This document shows positions 8,438 to 17,569 of a stretch of 64,000 nt of DNA, piece by piece. The notes under the pieces were generated by a model. It did not search any database and was not told the DNA's origin. It saw only the letters and a list, made by a program, of their open reading frames with translations. Origin of the DNA: SPDF01 sp963699825 (GTDB lineage: Bacteria > Gemmatimonadota > Gemmatimonadetes > Gemmatimonadales > GWC2-71-9); the NCBI GenBank assembly GCA_963699825.1, contig CAVOVI010000010.1, positions 271,109 to 335,108 on the forward strand, given 5' to 3'. Made by a program: the position numbers and the translations under genes. Every line of letters begins with the position of its first letter. Positions within the stretch are counted from its first letter, which is position 1.

Positions 8438-10512
8438 TACGTCCCGGGTCCTGGCGCTCTACGCCAAGGCGCTGGTCTGGGTCGGGTTGTCGCTGGCGGC
8501 GCTCGCGCTCCTGCTGGATTTCCGCTGGCTCGAGCATCCGGTCCCGACGCTCCTCATCCTGCTGTCGGTGGCGGCGCTTCGCGCGTCCCCGGTGAGGCTC
8601 AGCAAGTACTCCTACCTCACGCAGCTTGGCGTGCCGGTCCTGGTCGGCATCCTCGTGGCGGTGCCGTCGCAGGTCGTTGCAGGGATGGCGGCCGGCGTGT
8701 ACCTGGTGGACACGGTCTGGCTGCGGAAGCCGATGCGTGCGGGTCTGGTCAATGCCGGCCGCGAGAACATCGCGTTCCTGGCGTCGTTCGGCATCTTCGC
8801 GCTGGTCTGGCGGCTCAGTGGGTCGCCCGGGGTCGGACTCGATTTCCTGCCCGCGGCGTTCACGCTGGCCGGTATCTACTTCTTCCTCTCCCGCGCGCTC
8901 TTCTATTTCACCCTCCTCGTCCGCGACAAGCTGGAGAGCGAAGAACGCCTGCTGATCCTGCGGTACGAGGTGGTGTCCTACCTGCTCACGCTCGGCGCGG
9001 CGGCGATCATCGTCGGTGCCATCCAGGTCCTCAGCCCCCCGGGCTGGGCCGCCGTGCTCGCCGTCGTCGGGGTCTTCGGGCTCCTGACGAAGAAGATCCT
9101 GGAGGAGGCGATCGCCGCCGAGGACCTGAACAAGGTCCACCTGATGGAAACGGCGATCACCACGAACGTGACGCTCATGGATTCCTTCCAGCAGATCGAG
9201 CGCCTGGCTCACCGGCTGCTCGACTGGGGCGACCTGCGGATCTATCGGCGGGACGACGATGACGTGGTGTCGCTGGCCTATCGCGGCGAGGTGGGGCGCG
9301 CAGGCCGGGGGGACGTCCCGGCAGAGCTCGAGCCGTTGCGACGGACCGCCATCAGTTCGGCGGAACCGGTGATTGTGCACGACACCTCGCAAGGACGACC
9401 GACTGCCGATGGCGGCCGAGGACACGCAGAGCCTCGTCATCCTGCCGTTGCGGTTCGGCACCGACGTCATCGGAACGCTGGAGCTGGAGCACCACAAGCG
9501 GCACATGTACCGCGCGCGCGACCTGGCCGCCATGTCCACGCTGGCTACGCAGGTCGCGACCGCCATTCACATCGCCGAACTCCGGCGCCCCCTCGTCACC
9601 ACGGTCGACAGCATCGGCGCACAGGTGGGCGCCCTGGCGCGGGCGACGGAGTCGCTGCACGCATCGGCCGACGCGCTCACCGCCGCCTCCAAGGCGCTGC
9701 GCATCGGGCTGGGAGAGCAGGATGCGTTCGTCACCGCCGGCCTGAAGGCGACCAAGGCCCTCGCCAGCGGCTCCGCGGAGATCGCGGTGCAGGGGAAGCG
9801 GGCCGCGGAGGCCAGTGCGCTTGCCTCCGAGACGGCTTTGCGGAACCGCGAGACGATTCGCGACGCAATCAAGCGGCTGGTGGACCTGAAGCACTTCGTG
9901 GCTGAAAGTTCCCGGCAGGTCGGGGAACTCGGAAACGTCACGAAGCGTATCACGGGATTCATCGGATCGATCCGTGAGATCGCCGACCTCACCAACCTGA
10001 TCTCGCTGAACGCCGCGATCGAGGCGGCACGGGCCGGGCAGGAAGGGAAGGGGTTCGCGGTGGTCGCGGCGGAGGTTCGTGACCTGGCCGACCAGAGCGC
10101 CGTGGCAGCCCGCGAGGCAGGAGGGCTCCTCGCGGCCATTGCGGAACAGGTCACCGAAATCACCGCCCAGATGTCACACGGCGAACGCGCGGTGGAAGGC
10201 GTCGAGCAGCTGGGCGAAGCGGCGGTCGAGGCACTCGAGGGGATCGTGAATACGACCCGGGAGGCCGGCACCTCCGCGCAACGGATCGGCGAGACGGCGA
10301 GCCTGCAGGAGGGGGCCTTTGCCAAGTTGCAGGAACAGATCGGGCACCTCACGACGGTGTCTGCCAGGATCCGCGCGGAGACGAACGTGCTGACGAGCCA
10401 GGCGGGGCGGGCCATCGACGCCCAGGAGGAACTCGACGGCGCGATCCGCCAGCTGGAGCAGGTCTCGAGTCACCTCCAGTCGATCGCGCGCCATTTCACC
10501 GTTGGCGACTAG
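8421..10512 (+). CDS. membrane-bound methyl-accepting chemotaxis-type receptor with GAF domain (one frameshift)
   Basis: One gene split by an apparent extra C at 9390: frame reads ...HDTS, then KDDRLPMAAEDTQ... after skipping that base. The N-terminal ~240 residues carry about seven hydrophobic segments with no periplasmic sensor domain. A GAF-like region follows (about 275-400). The C-terminus is an MCP signalling module with the canonical hairpin tip (IREIADLTNLISLNAAIEAARAG, broken up as IREIADLTNL and NAAIEAARAGQEGKGFAVVA). No HAMP domain is evident. GTG 8421 is the start, overlapping trpA. No chemotaxis kinase genes are nearby, and the gene sits between trpA and folK, so its role is unclear. 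The frameshift probably is a sequence error since both halves are well conserved. Confidence 0.78.
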
Positions 10513-10513
10513 C

Positions 10514-10921
10514 GTGGCGGAGGTCGTGATGGTGGCACTGGGGAGTAACCTCGGCGATCGAGCGGGGCACCTGGCCGCCGCACGCGCCGCGCTGGGTCGG
10601 CTCCCGGGCACTCGGCTCCTGCGGGTCTCCACGGTGGAGGAGACAGCCCCGCTGGGCGGTCTCGACCAGCCGGCGTATCTGAACCAGGTAGCGTTGCTGG
10701 AGACGGACCTTGAGCCTCGCGCCCTCCTCGAGGCGTGCCAGGCGATTGAACGCGCCGAAGGACGGCTGCGAGGCGCCCGCTGGGCCTCACGGTCGCTGGA
10801 CATCGATATCATTCAATTCGGGCAACGCCGTGTGGCGGAGCCCGGACTCACAATCCCGCATCCGGAGCTCCCCAACCGCGACTTCTGGCAGCGCGGCCTG
10901 GCGGAGGTGCAGAACCCATGA
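10514..10921 (+). CDS. folK: 2-amino-4-hydroxy-6-hydroxymethyldihydropteridine pyrophosphokinase
   Basis: Transfers pyrophosphate from ATP to the pterin in folate synthesis. About 135 residues with VALGSNLGDR at the N-terminus, ETAPLGGLDQPAYLNQV in the middle and RWASRSLDIDII (metal-binding Asp pair) before the C-terminus. Three in-frame starts compete: TTG 10502, GTG 10514 and ATG 10529. A GGAGG at 10519-10523 suits ATG 10529, but GTG 10514 keeps the whole first beta strand, so I list it. The stop overlaps panB by ATGA. Confidence 0.92.
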   Translation: MAEVVMVALGSNLGDRAGHLAAARAALGRLPGTRLLRVSTVEETAPLGGLDQPAYLNQVALLETDLEPRALLEACQAIERAEGRLRGARWASRSLDIDIIQFGQRRVAEPGLTIPHPELPNRDFWQRGLAEVQNP

Positions 10922-11730
10922 GTGACATGACCCGCCCCCTGACGACGCGTGACTTCCTCTCGATGAAACGGGCGGGCACGAAGATCGTCTCGCTCACCGC
11001 CTATGACGCATTGATGGCGCGGATGCTGGACGCCTCGGGCGTCGATCTCATCCTGGTGGGTGATTCGGTCAACCAGGTCGTGGCCGGGCGCAGTTCGACG
11101 CTGAGCGCCACGCTCGATCAGATGATCTACCACGCCCGGGCGGTTCAGGGCGCTGTCCGCCGTGCGCTGGTGGTGGTCGATCTCCCGTTCCTCTCCTACC
11201 AGGTGACCGTCGAGGACGCCATCCGGAACGCGGGGAGGGTCCTGCAGGCGACCGATGCCCCCGCCGTGAAGCTGGAGGGTGGGGTGACGATGGCGCCCAC
11301 GATCCGCGCGCTCGTCGATCGAGGCATTCCCGTCATGGGACACATCGGCCTCACTCCCCAGTCGGTCCATGCCCTCGGTGGTTACCGGGTTCAGGGGAGG
11401 GAAGCAGTCGCCGCGGAGCGCCTCCTCGCCGACGCCAAGGCGGTCGAGGAGGCGGGGGCGTTCAGCGTGGTACTGGAACTCGTTCCCGCCGCGCTCGCCG
11501 CCCAGGTGACGAAGGCACTCACGATCCCGACCATCGGTATCGGCGCCGGTCCCGACTGTGACGGGCAGGTCCTGGTCCTTCCCGATATGCTGGGCATGAA
11601 TCCGGGCTTCACCGTGAAGTTCCTCAAGCGGTACGCCGACCTCGACAGCGTCATTCGTGCCGCGGTGTCTGCCTACGGTGACGATGTGCGTGCCGGCCGG
11701 TACCCCGGGCAGGAACACAGCTTCGAGTGA
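10918..11730 (+). CDS. panB: 3-methyl-2-oxobutanoate hydroxymethyltransferase
   Basis: First committed step of pantothenate synthesis: makes ketopantoate from 2-oxoisovalerate and methylene-THF. It has 270 residues, with VSLTAYDALMARMLD near the start, LVGDSVNQVVAG (Mg-binding Asp), AVKLEGG, MGHIGLTPQS, and IGIGAGPDCDGQVLV. Length and motifs are complete. ATG 10918 overlaps folK by 4 bases, and the stop overlaps panC by GTGA, giving a folK-panB-panC-panD operon. Confidence 0.96.
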   Translation: MSDMTRPLTTRDFLSMKRAGTKIVSLTAYDALMARMLDASGVDLILVGDSVNQVVAGRSSTLSATLDQMIYHARAVQGAVRRALVVVDLPFLSYQVTVEDAIRNAGRVLQATDAPAVKLEGGVTMAPTIRALVDRGIPVMGHIGLTPQSVHALGGYRVQGREAVAAERLLADAKAVEEAGAFSVVLELVPAALAAQVTKALTIPTIGIGAGPDCDGQVLVLPDMLGMNPGFTVKFLKRYADLDSVIRAAVSAYGDDVRAGRYPGQEHSFE

Positions 11731-12599
11731 ACCAGAACCTCCCGCCCAGAGAATTTGATACGGTGGCCGGGATCCGTGCGTGGGTCACGGCTCAACGGGC
11801 GGGGGGCGCCCGGATTGGGTTCGTCCCGACGATGGGGTATCTCCACGAGGGCCACCTGGCCCTGGTCGATGCGGCACGCGCCGTGTCGGATGTCGTGGTG
11901 ATGAGCATCTTCGTCAATCCCCTCCAGTTCGGACCGTCGGAAGACCTTGCCCGGTATCCGCGCGACCTGCCCCGCGACCGGGCGCTTGCCGCGAGCCGTG
12001 GCGTGGATGCCCTCTTCCTTCCGGACGCCTCCGTCATGTACCCACCCGGGAGCGACACGCGGGTCGTTCCAGGGCCCGGCGCTGACCGGTGGGAGGGGGA
12101 GGTGCGACCGGGACATTTCACCGGCGTGCTGACCGTCGTCGCCAAGCTCTTCCATCTGGTCACCCCCGACGTCGCGGTCTTCGGGCAGAAGGACGCCCAG
12201 CAGGCGGCGCTGATCCGGCGCATGGTGAAGGATCTTGACTGGCCGATTGCGCTCGTGGTGGCGCCGACCACCCGCGAACCGGACGGGCTCGCGCTGAGCA
12301 GCCGAAACACCTACCTGTCCACTGAGGAGCGCGCCCAAGCCGTCGGCTTGAGCACCGCGCTCCGGGCGGCGCACGAGGCCTGGCGGGGCGGGGAGACCGG
12401 AGGAGAGCGATTGATTGCCGTGGCACGGCACGCGCTCGAGGTGTATCCGCTTGTGCAGCCCGAGTATATTTCAGTCGTCGAACCTGACGCGCTGGCCCCC
12501 GTGGAAACAGCGGGGGCGGATTGCCTGATGGTGCTGGCGGCCCGCGTCGGTTCGACCAGGCTTATCGATAATGTCATTTTCGGGGAAGGGATCCCGTAG
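11727..12599 (+). CDS. panC: pantothenate synthetase
   Basis: ATP-dependent ligation of pantoate and beta-alanine. 290 residues with the nucleotidyltransferase signature VPTMGYLHEGHLALV (HxGH, near residue 35), SIFVNPLQFGPSEDLARYPR, FGQKDAQQAALI and LSSRNTYLS (KMSKS-like). It starts at GTG 11727 inside the panB stop. It is directly followed by panD, which supplies its beta-alanine substrate. Confidence 0.96.
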   Translation: MNQNLPPREFDTVAGIRAWVTAQRAGGARIGFVPTMGYLHEGHLALVDAARAVSDVVVMSIFVNPLQFGPSEDLARYPRDLPRDRALAASRGVDALFLPDASVMYPPGSDTRVVPGPGADRWEGEVRPGHFTGVLTVVAKLFHLVTPDVAVFGQKDAQQAALIRRMVKDLDWPIALVVAPTTREPDGLALSSRNTYLSTEERAQAVGLSTALRAAHEAWRGGETGGERLIAVARHALEVYPLVQPEYISVVEPDALAPVETAGADCLMVLAARVGSTRLIDNVIFGEGIP

Positions 12600-12970
12600 T
12601 GCAGCGACATCTCATGAAGTCCAAGATTCACCGCGCCACGATCACCTCGGCGGACCTCCACTACGAGGGTTCGCTGACGGTGGATGAGGACCTGCTCGAC
12701 GCCGCCGACCTGTGCGAGCACGAGGAGGTGCAGGTGGTCAACGTCAACAACGGCGCCCGGTTCAGCACCTATGTCATCCCCGGCCCCCGGGGCTCCGGCG
12801 TGATCCAGCTCAACGGCGCCGCCGCGCGACTGGGCATGGCCGGCGACCTGGTGATCGTCATCAGTTACGGTGTGTTCGACGAGGCGGAAGCGGAACGCCA
12901 TGTGCCCACGGTGGTGTTCGTCGATGACCGCAACCGCATCGTGCGTCCACCGCTCAGGGCCGAGGGCTGA
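12599..12970 (+). CDS. panD: aspartate 1-decarboxylase proenzyme
   Basis: Pyruvoyl-dependent enzyme making beta-alanine from aspartate. 123 residues. The self-processing site is Gly24-Ser25 in HYEGSLTVD, and the downstream NVNNGARFSTYVI and LNGAAARLG segments are conserved. GTG 12599 is preferred over ATG 12614 because the first residues (MQRHLMKSKIHRATIT) align with the usual PanD N-terminus and GGGAAGGG lies just upstream at about 12584. The panC stop and panD start share one base. Confidence 0.96.
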   Translation: MQRHLMKSKIHRATITSADLHYEGSLTVDEDLLDAADLCEHEEVQVVNVNNGARFSTYVIPGPRGSGVIQLNGAAARLGMAGDLVIVISYGVFDEAEAERHVPTVVFVDDRNRIVRPPLRAEG

Positions 12971-12974
12971 TTCC

Positions 12975-13559
12975 TTGACCACCGGCGGGTCTGGCCCGGG
13001 CATCTCGCCTGCGCTCCGGCCGACACTGCCGGAGTGGGCCGAGGTGACGCCGGAGCGGGTCGCGCACATCGAACGAGTGGCCGCACTGGTCTCATCCTGG
13101 GCGGAACGGTTGGGCGTTCACGACTCGGAGCGAAATCGCTGGCTCAAGGCGGTCTGGCTGCACGATGCCCTCCGGGACGCGAGCGAGGAGACGCTCGGAG
13201 CATGGGCGGCGAGTTCGTCCGGCCCGATCGAACTCTGGCACGGCCCGGCAGCGGCGGCGCGCGCCAAGGCGGAGGGAGAGACCGACCGGGGTGTGCTCGA
13301 CGCCGTGCGGTATCATTCGCTCGGGCTCGCCGAGTGGGACATGGTGGGCCGCGTGCTGTACTGCGCCGACTACCTGGAACCGGGCCGGACCTTCGACGAG
13401 GCGGCGCGCGCCGAACTCGCTGCGCTCTTCCCCCGTGACGTCGCGGGCGTCATCCGCGCCGTGGCGCGCGCCCGCCTCACCTATCTGGCACGCTCCGGTT
13501 GGCCGTTGCCGGAGCCGATGGTCCGGTTTTGGAACAGCCTGTCCGTCGTCTCGCCCTGA
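12975..13559 (+). CDS. YqeK-like HD-domain hydrolase
   Basis: About 194 residues from TTG 12975, 4 bases after panD. The sequence has WLHDALRD (HD metal site, near 68), AVRYHSLG and LYCADYLEPGRTF, the pattern of the YqeK family (symmetrical Ap4A hydrolases, often beside NAD genes). Here it sits after panD and before a LytR_C protein instead of after nadD. The usual Lys after HDxxK is replaced by Arg. Cytosolic; nucleotide polyphosphate hydrolysis is inferred from family resemblance. Confidence 0.75.
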   Translation: MTTGGSGPGISPALRPTLPEWAEVTPERVAHIERVAALVSSWAERLGVHDSERNRWLKAVWLHDALRDASEETLGAWAASSSGPIELWHGPAAAARAKAEGETDRGVLDAVRYHSLGLAEWDMVGRVLYCADYLEPGRTFDEAARAELAALFPRDVAGVIRAVARARLTYLARSGWPLPEPMVRFWNSLSVVSP

Positions 13560-13951
13560 TCGGCGCGGGAGTCCTCCTCCTCGCCTTTCTCGCTCTCGTG
13601 TACCGGTCAGCGCCCTCCGCGCTTCCCGACCATGCCTTCCCCATCCCAGGCGAATCCCACCGCTACCTCGTGGAAGTGCTGAACGGGTCTGGCCGAGCCG
13701 GGCTCGCCCGTACCGCCACGCGAGTGCTTCGCCGCGGCGGGCTCGACGTCGTCTTCTTCGGGAATGCCGATCGAAGTGGGGAAGCGGTCACCCAGCTGCT
13801 CGTGCGCCAGGGGGACAGCACCGCGGCGCGCCGCGCGGCGCGGCTCCTGGGCGTCGGGGTCATCGAGTGGAAGCCCGACTCCACTCGGCGTGTGGACGTG
13901 ACGGTGATTCTCGGCGCCGACTACGAGCCGCCGGCGGAAGTGCATCCCTGA
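13529..13951 (+). CDS. membrane-anchored LytR C-terminal-domain protein
   Basis: About 140 residues from TTG 13529; TTG 13499 is an alternative. One transmembrane helix (RLALIGAGVLLLAFLALVY) is followed by an outside domain: VEVLNGSGRAGLARTATRVLRRGGLDVVFFGN and a valine-rich C-terminal strand set typical of LytR_C (VEVLNGSG is the hallmark). Function in cell-envelope or polyphosphate contexts is guessed from the family. It overlaps the YqeK-like gene and ends the long operon, 1 base from the convergent glycerate kinase. Confidence 0.7.
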   Translation: MEQPVRRLALIGAGVLLLAFLALVYRSAPSALPDHAFPIPGESHRYLVEVLNGSGRAGLARTATRVLRRGGLDVVFFGNADRSGEAVTQLLVRQGDSTAARRAARLLGVGVIEWKPDSTRRVDVTVILGADYEPPAEVHP

Positions 13952-13952
13952 G

Positions 13953-15239
13953 TTACGGCTCGCCTCGCCGCCGCAGACCGATCACTACATCCATCACGTT
14001 GGTTCCGGTTGGACCCGTGCGGAGGAGCGCCTCGACCGCATCGAGGGCATGATAGGCATCGTGCGACGCCAGGTCCCGCTCAGGCTCGCGACCCGCGCCC
14101 GTGACGCCTGCCCAGGTCGCCCCGTCCACCACCGCACCGGCGGCATCGGTAGGCCCGTCTCGTCCGTCGGTTCCCGCAGCGAGGAGCGCGACCCCGGGTA
14201 CGTCTTCCAGTTCTGCCGCGGCGGCGAGTGCGAGTTCCTGGCACCGGCCTCCGAGCCCCGTCACCTTCCCGCCCAGCGTGACGGTGGTCTCACCTCCCCA
14301 GACGAAGCAGTTGGCGCCGCCACCCCCGGCGCGGAGGAACGCGCCGATCCGCGTGCCAGCGTCCCGCGCCTCCCCGGAGAGGTCCGATGCCCCTGCCAGG
14401 ACGGCGAGGCCGAGCTCCTCTGCTCGATTCCGGATGCCCTGCACGGCGAGTCGATTGCTGGCGATGACATGGGTGGTGACGTTTCGGAAGGCGGGGTCGC
14501 CCGGTTTGAGCGTGTCGGGGATGGCCCCGGACGCCTGCCGCTCCAGGTGGCGGCGGACCGAGGCCGGGAGCTCGGTATCCGAGGAGAGGGCTTCGAGCAA
14601 TCCAAGGACCTCGCGCGCGGAGCGGAGATCGGGAGCGCAGGGCCCGGACCCGATGGTGCCGGGGTCGTCGCCGATGACGTCCGATATGCAGAGCACGGTC
14701 ACCGTCCGTGGGGCGATCGACCCGGCGAGGCGGCCGGCGCCCCAGCGAACGAACCGTTTCCGGATCGCGTTTACGGCGCTGATGGGCTGGCCGCTCTGCA
14801 GGAGGAACGCCCAGAGCGTCGCCAGGTCGTCGTCGGTGACACCCGCGACCGGCGCGGCGGCGAGGCTCGACGCCCCACCAGAGAGCAGGACGAGAACCTG
14901 GTGCGTGCTGGGCATCCCGGACACCGCGTGCGCAATGGCGTCAGCGGCGTTGGTCGAGTTGATTCCGGGGAGGGGATGGTCGCCGACGCGGATCGGAAGG
15001 CGGGAGCCCGCGCCGGAGCCCTGTGGCCCGACGATGATCCCACCCGCGAGCGGCGTCCGTGTGGCCTCCAGGATCCCGAGGGCGGCGGCTGCCATGCCGG
15101 TGGCGGCCTTTCCAATGGCGACGACATGAACCGGAGCCGCCGAGGGAAGGGGCCGCTCGGTGAGCTCGCGGGTGACCGCGGCAGCAGGGTCGGCGGATCG
15201 CAATGCCGCCTGATAGAGGTCGAGGAGAAGTTCGCGCAT
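13953..15239 (-). CDS. glycerate 2-kinase (MOFRL family)
   Basis: Phosphorylates D-glycerate to 2-phosphoglycerate (GckA/TtuD type). 428 residues: an N-terminal DUF4147/GckA domain (VVAIGKAATGMAAAA, GDHPLPG, LLSGGASSLAAAP) and a C-terminal MOFRL domain (WGGETTVTLGG, GGRCQELALAAA, AAGTDGRDGPTDAAGA). It is divergent from a D-2-hydroxyacid dehydrogenase whose likely product, glycerate, is its substrate. The pair would carry carbon from glyoxylate/hydroxypyruvate into glycolysis. Complete, no frame problems. Confidence 0.9.
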   Translation of the reverse strand: MRELLLDLYQAALRSADPAAAVTRELTERPLPSAAPVHVVAIGKAATGMAAAALGILEATRTPLAGGIIVGPQGSGAGSRLPIRVGDHPLPGINSTNAADAIAHAVSGMPSTHQVLVLLSGGASSLAAAPVAGVTDDDLATLWAFLLQSGQPISAVNAIRKRFVRWGAGRLAGSIAPRTVTVLCISDVIGDDPGTIGSGPCAPDLRSAREVLGLLEALSSDTELPASVRRHLERQASGAIPDTLKPGDPAFRNVTTHVIASNRLAVQGIRNRAEELGLAVLAGASDLSGEARDAGTRIGAFLRAGGGGANCFVWGGETTVTLGGKVTGLGGRCQELALAAAAELEDVPGVALLAAGTDGRDGPTDAAGAVVDGATWAGVTGAGREPERDLASHDAYHALDAVEALLRTGPTGTNVMDVVIGLRRRGEP

Positions 15240-15283
15240 TCACTAGTATGGGGCCGAGGGACACTGTGGCCAAGGAGCACGCT

Positions 15284-16262
15284 GTGAGCATCGAGGATCG
15301 TCCGATCGTGACCGTCACCCGTCGTCTCCCCCCACCGGTGGAGCGGGCGTTATCGGAGCGGTTTGACACGCGGCTCAACGCCGACGATGTACCCCTCGGG
15401 CCGGACGGTCTCCGGGAAGCGTTGCGGACGTCCGATGCGGTGCTGTGCGCGGTGTCGGACCGTCTCGATGCGGCGGTGTTGCGGGTGGAACCACTGCGGG
15501 CGAAGCTCCTCGCCAATTACGGTGTCGGATTCGAGCACATCGACCTGAGTGCGGCGCGGGAGCGTGGCATCGCCGTCACGAACACACCGGGTGTGCTGAC
15601 GGACGATACGGCGGATCTGGCAATCGCCCTGATGCTGATGGCGATGCGCCGGCTCGGCGAAGGGGAACGGCAGCTGCGCGCCGGCGAATGGGGTGGGTGG
15701 TATCCGACGCACCACCTTGGCCGGCGACTTTCCGGCAAGACGCTCGGTGTCGTGGGAATGGGGCGCATCGGGCGTGCGGTGGCACGGCGGGCGACGCACG
15801 GGTTCGGCATGCGGCTGCTCTACGCGAGCCGCGCGGCGCTCCCGGCCGGGGAGGCGGCATCGCTCGACGCGGTGCAGGTCGACGTCGACCGTCTCTTCGC
15901 CGAGTCCGACGTGGTGTCGCTGCACGTGCCATCGAACGATGAGACGCGCCACCTGGTCAACGCCCGGCGGCTGCAGTTGATGCCACCCCATGCCATTCTG
16001 ATCAACACCGCGCGCGGCGATGTGGTCGATGAGAACGCACTCGCTGACGCGTTGCGGACCGGGACCATCGCCGGCGCGGGGCTGGACGTCTATGCGGACG
16101 AACCGGCGGTGAATCCGGCTCTCCTGGCGCTCGAGCAACGTCGTCCTGCTTCCCCATCTCGGGAGCGCGACGGTCGAATCGCGCACCGCGATGGGGATGC
16201 GGGCCTTCGAAAACCTGGTCGCGTGGAGCGAGGGACGGGAGTTGCCGGATCGGGTGGTGTAG
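15284..16262 (+). CDS. D-2-hydroxyacid dehydrogenase, glyoxylate/hydroxypyruvate reductase type (one frameshift)
   Basis: NAD(P)H-dependent reductase. I choose GTG 15284 because AAGGAG at 15272-15277 sits 6 bases before it; ATG 15248 is also in frame. Substrate-domain NYGVGFEHIDL, the Rossmann motif GVVGMGRIGRAVA and catalytic residues in NTARGDVVDE (Arg) and DVYADEP (Glu) are present. The reading frame breaks at 16136: skipping one C gives NVVLLPHLGSATVESR, restoring the catalytic His (PHLGSAT) and a normal C-terminus ending at TAG 16260-16262. The conserved tail argues for a sequence error. Its partner is the divergent glycerate kinase. Confidence 0.85.
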
Positions 16263-16279
16263 ACCCGCCCTGCGGCTCG

Positions 16280-17569
16280 CTACGGGGCCCGATAGCTCGG
16301 CGGCAGCGTCAGGTACCGCTTGGTCAGCAGGTCCTGCCGCGACGGCGCCGTGTACTCCACGCCGCGCACGTAGACATGCTCGGCCCGCGTGGCGAACTCG
16401 AAGGGATCGCCGTCCCACACGACGACGTTGCCCTTCCAGTCCCGACCTGCGAGCGCGCCGACTCGGTCTGCCACGCCGAAGGCCGCCGCCGGCGCGAGGG
16501 TGATGGCGGCCAGCGCATCGTCCCAGGTCATGCCGTATCCCACCGCGTTCCCGGCCTCGTAGCGGATGTTGCGGACGTTGAACCCTTCTTCGTCACCGCT
16601 GCCGGCGTTGCCGATCAGAATGACGTCGACGCCCGCCTTCCGCAGGAGTGCGGCGTTGTCCTGCCGGGTCCCGAGCTGGCGTGAAGCTGCGCGGGACGTT
16701 GTCCATGGCGCCGGTCATGACCGGCACGCCTGCCGCGGCGATCTTCTCCGCCACCATCCACGCCTCGTCCGCGCCGTACAGGATCAAGTCGCAGCTTGTA
16801 GTCGCGAGCGATGTCGAGCGCCGCTTCGATGCTCGCCGCCTGGTTGACGGCGAGGACGAGGGGCAGCTGGCCGTTCACGATCGGGATCATCGCTTCCATG
16901 TCCACGCGTCGAAAGGCGAAGGGCCGCAGCTTCGCCGCGTCATACGCCTTCCTGTTGGCCATGTAGGCCTTCGTGTCGTCCAGGAGCTCCACCAGCTTGC
17001 CGATCAGTTCACCGCGTGCGCCGACCCCGGCGCTCCGGTTGCCCTCCAGCTGGCCGAACATCCCGACCGGTGCCCTGACCAGCACACTCGTCCAGTGATC
17101 CCGCCCCGAGGTCAATGGCCGCGCCCTGACCGGCGATCAGATTCCCGTTGGGCCACACGACCACCGAGGTGACACCATGCTCCCGGTTGTCAGGGATGAG
17201 CACGCTCTGGGGATTGTACGCCAGCCAGGGCTGGAACGAGGCGGAGACTTCGTCGAATCCGTCCGCGCTCGTCTCGTTCGCACTGGCACCGCTGCCCACC
17301 TCGGTGAGGCCGAGGTCGGAACTCGCGTTCACCAGGCCCGGGGTGATCCACTTCCCGGTGGCGTCAATGACGGTGGCCCCGGCGGGGACGGTGACTGAAG
17401 TTCCGACGGCCGCGATCTTGCCGTCAACGATGACCACCGTGCCGCCGGGGATCTTCGGTCCGCTCACGGGATAGACGGTGCCGCCGGTGATGGCGATGGT
17501 CTGGGCCTGGGCGGCAGTGACGGAGAGGCCGAGCAGCAGGGCGGATGCCCCAAGTCGAATGGCGCGCAT
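16280..17569 (-). pseudogene. secreted imidazolonepropionase-like amidohydrolase, second of a pair (frameshifted)
   Basis: From ATG 17569 the protein has a signal peptide (LGASALLLGLSVTAAQAQ), then the amidohydrolase composite-domain start TIAITGGTVYPVSG and WITPGLVNASSDLG. Frame breaks near 17.11, 16.79 and 16.68 kb, all consistent with one extra base. Stitched together, the frames give MDNVPRSF, EAGNAVGYGMTW, and a C-terminus DWKGNVVVWDGDPFEFATRAEHVYVRGVEY. The metal-binding HxH normal after PGL is replaced by NASSD, as in non-catalytic-looking members of these pairs. Its start overlaps the stop of the upstream amidohydrolase by one base (TGATG). Substrate unknown. Confidence 0.72.

Noticed and set aside
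9384..9396. Programmed frameshift in the chemoreceptor gene
   Set aside because: No slippery heptamer or downstream pseudoknot seen, and the same kind of one-base gain occurs in many unrelated genes of the window.
14049..15287. 412-codon open frame opposite the glycerate kinase
   Set aside because: Antisense shadow of a complete enzyme; composition is Arg/Gly/Pro-rich with no motif.
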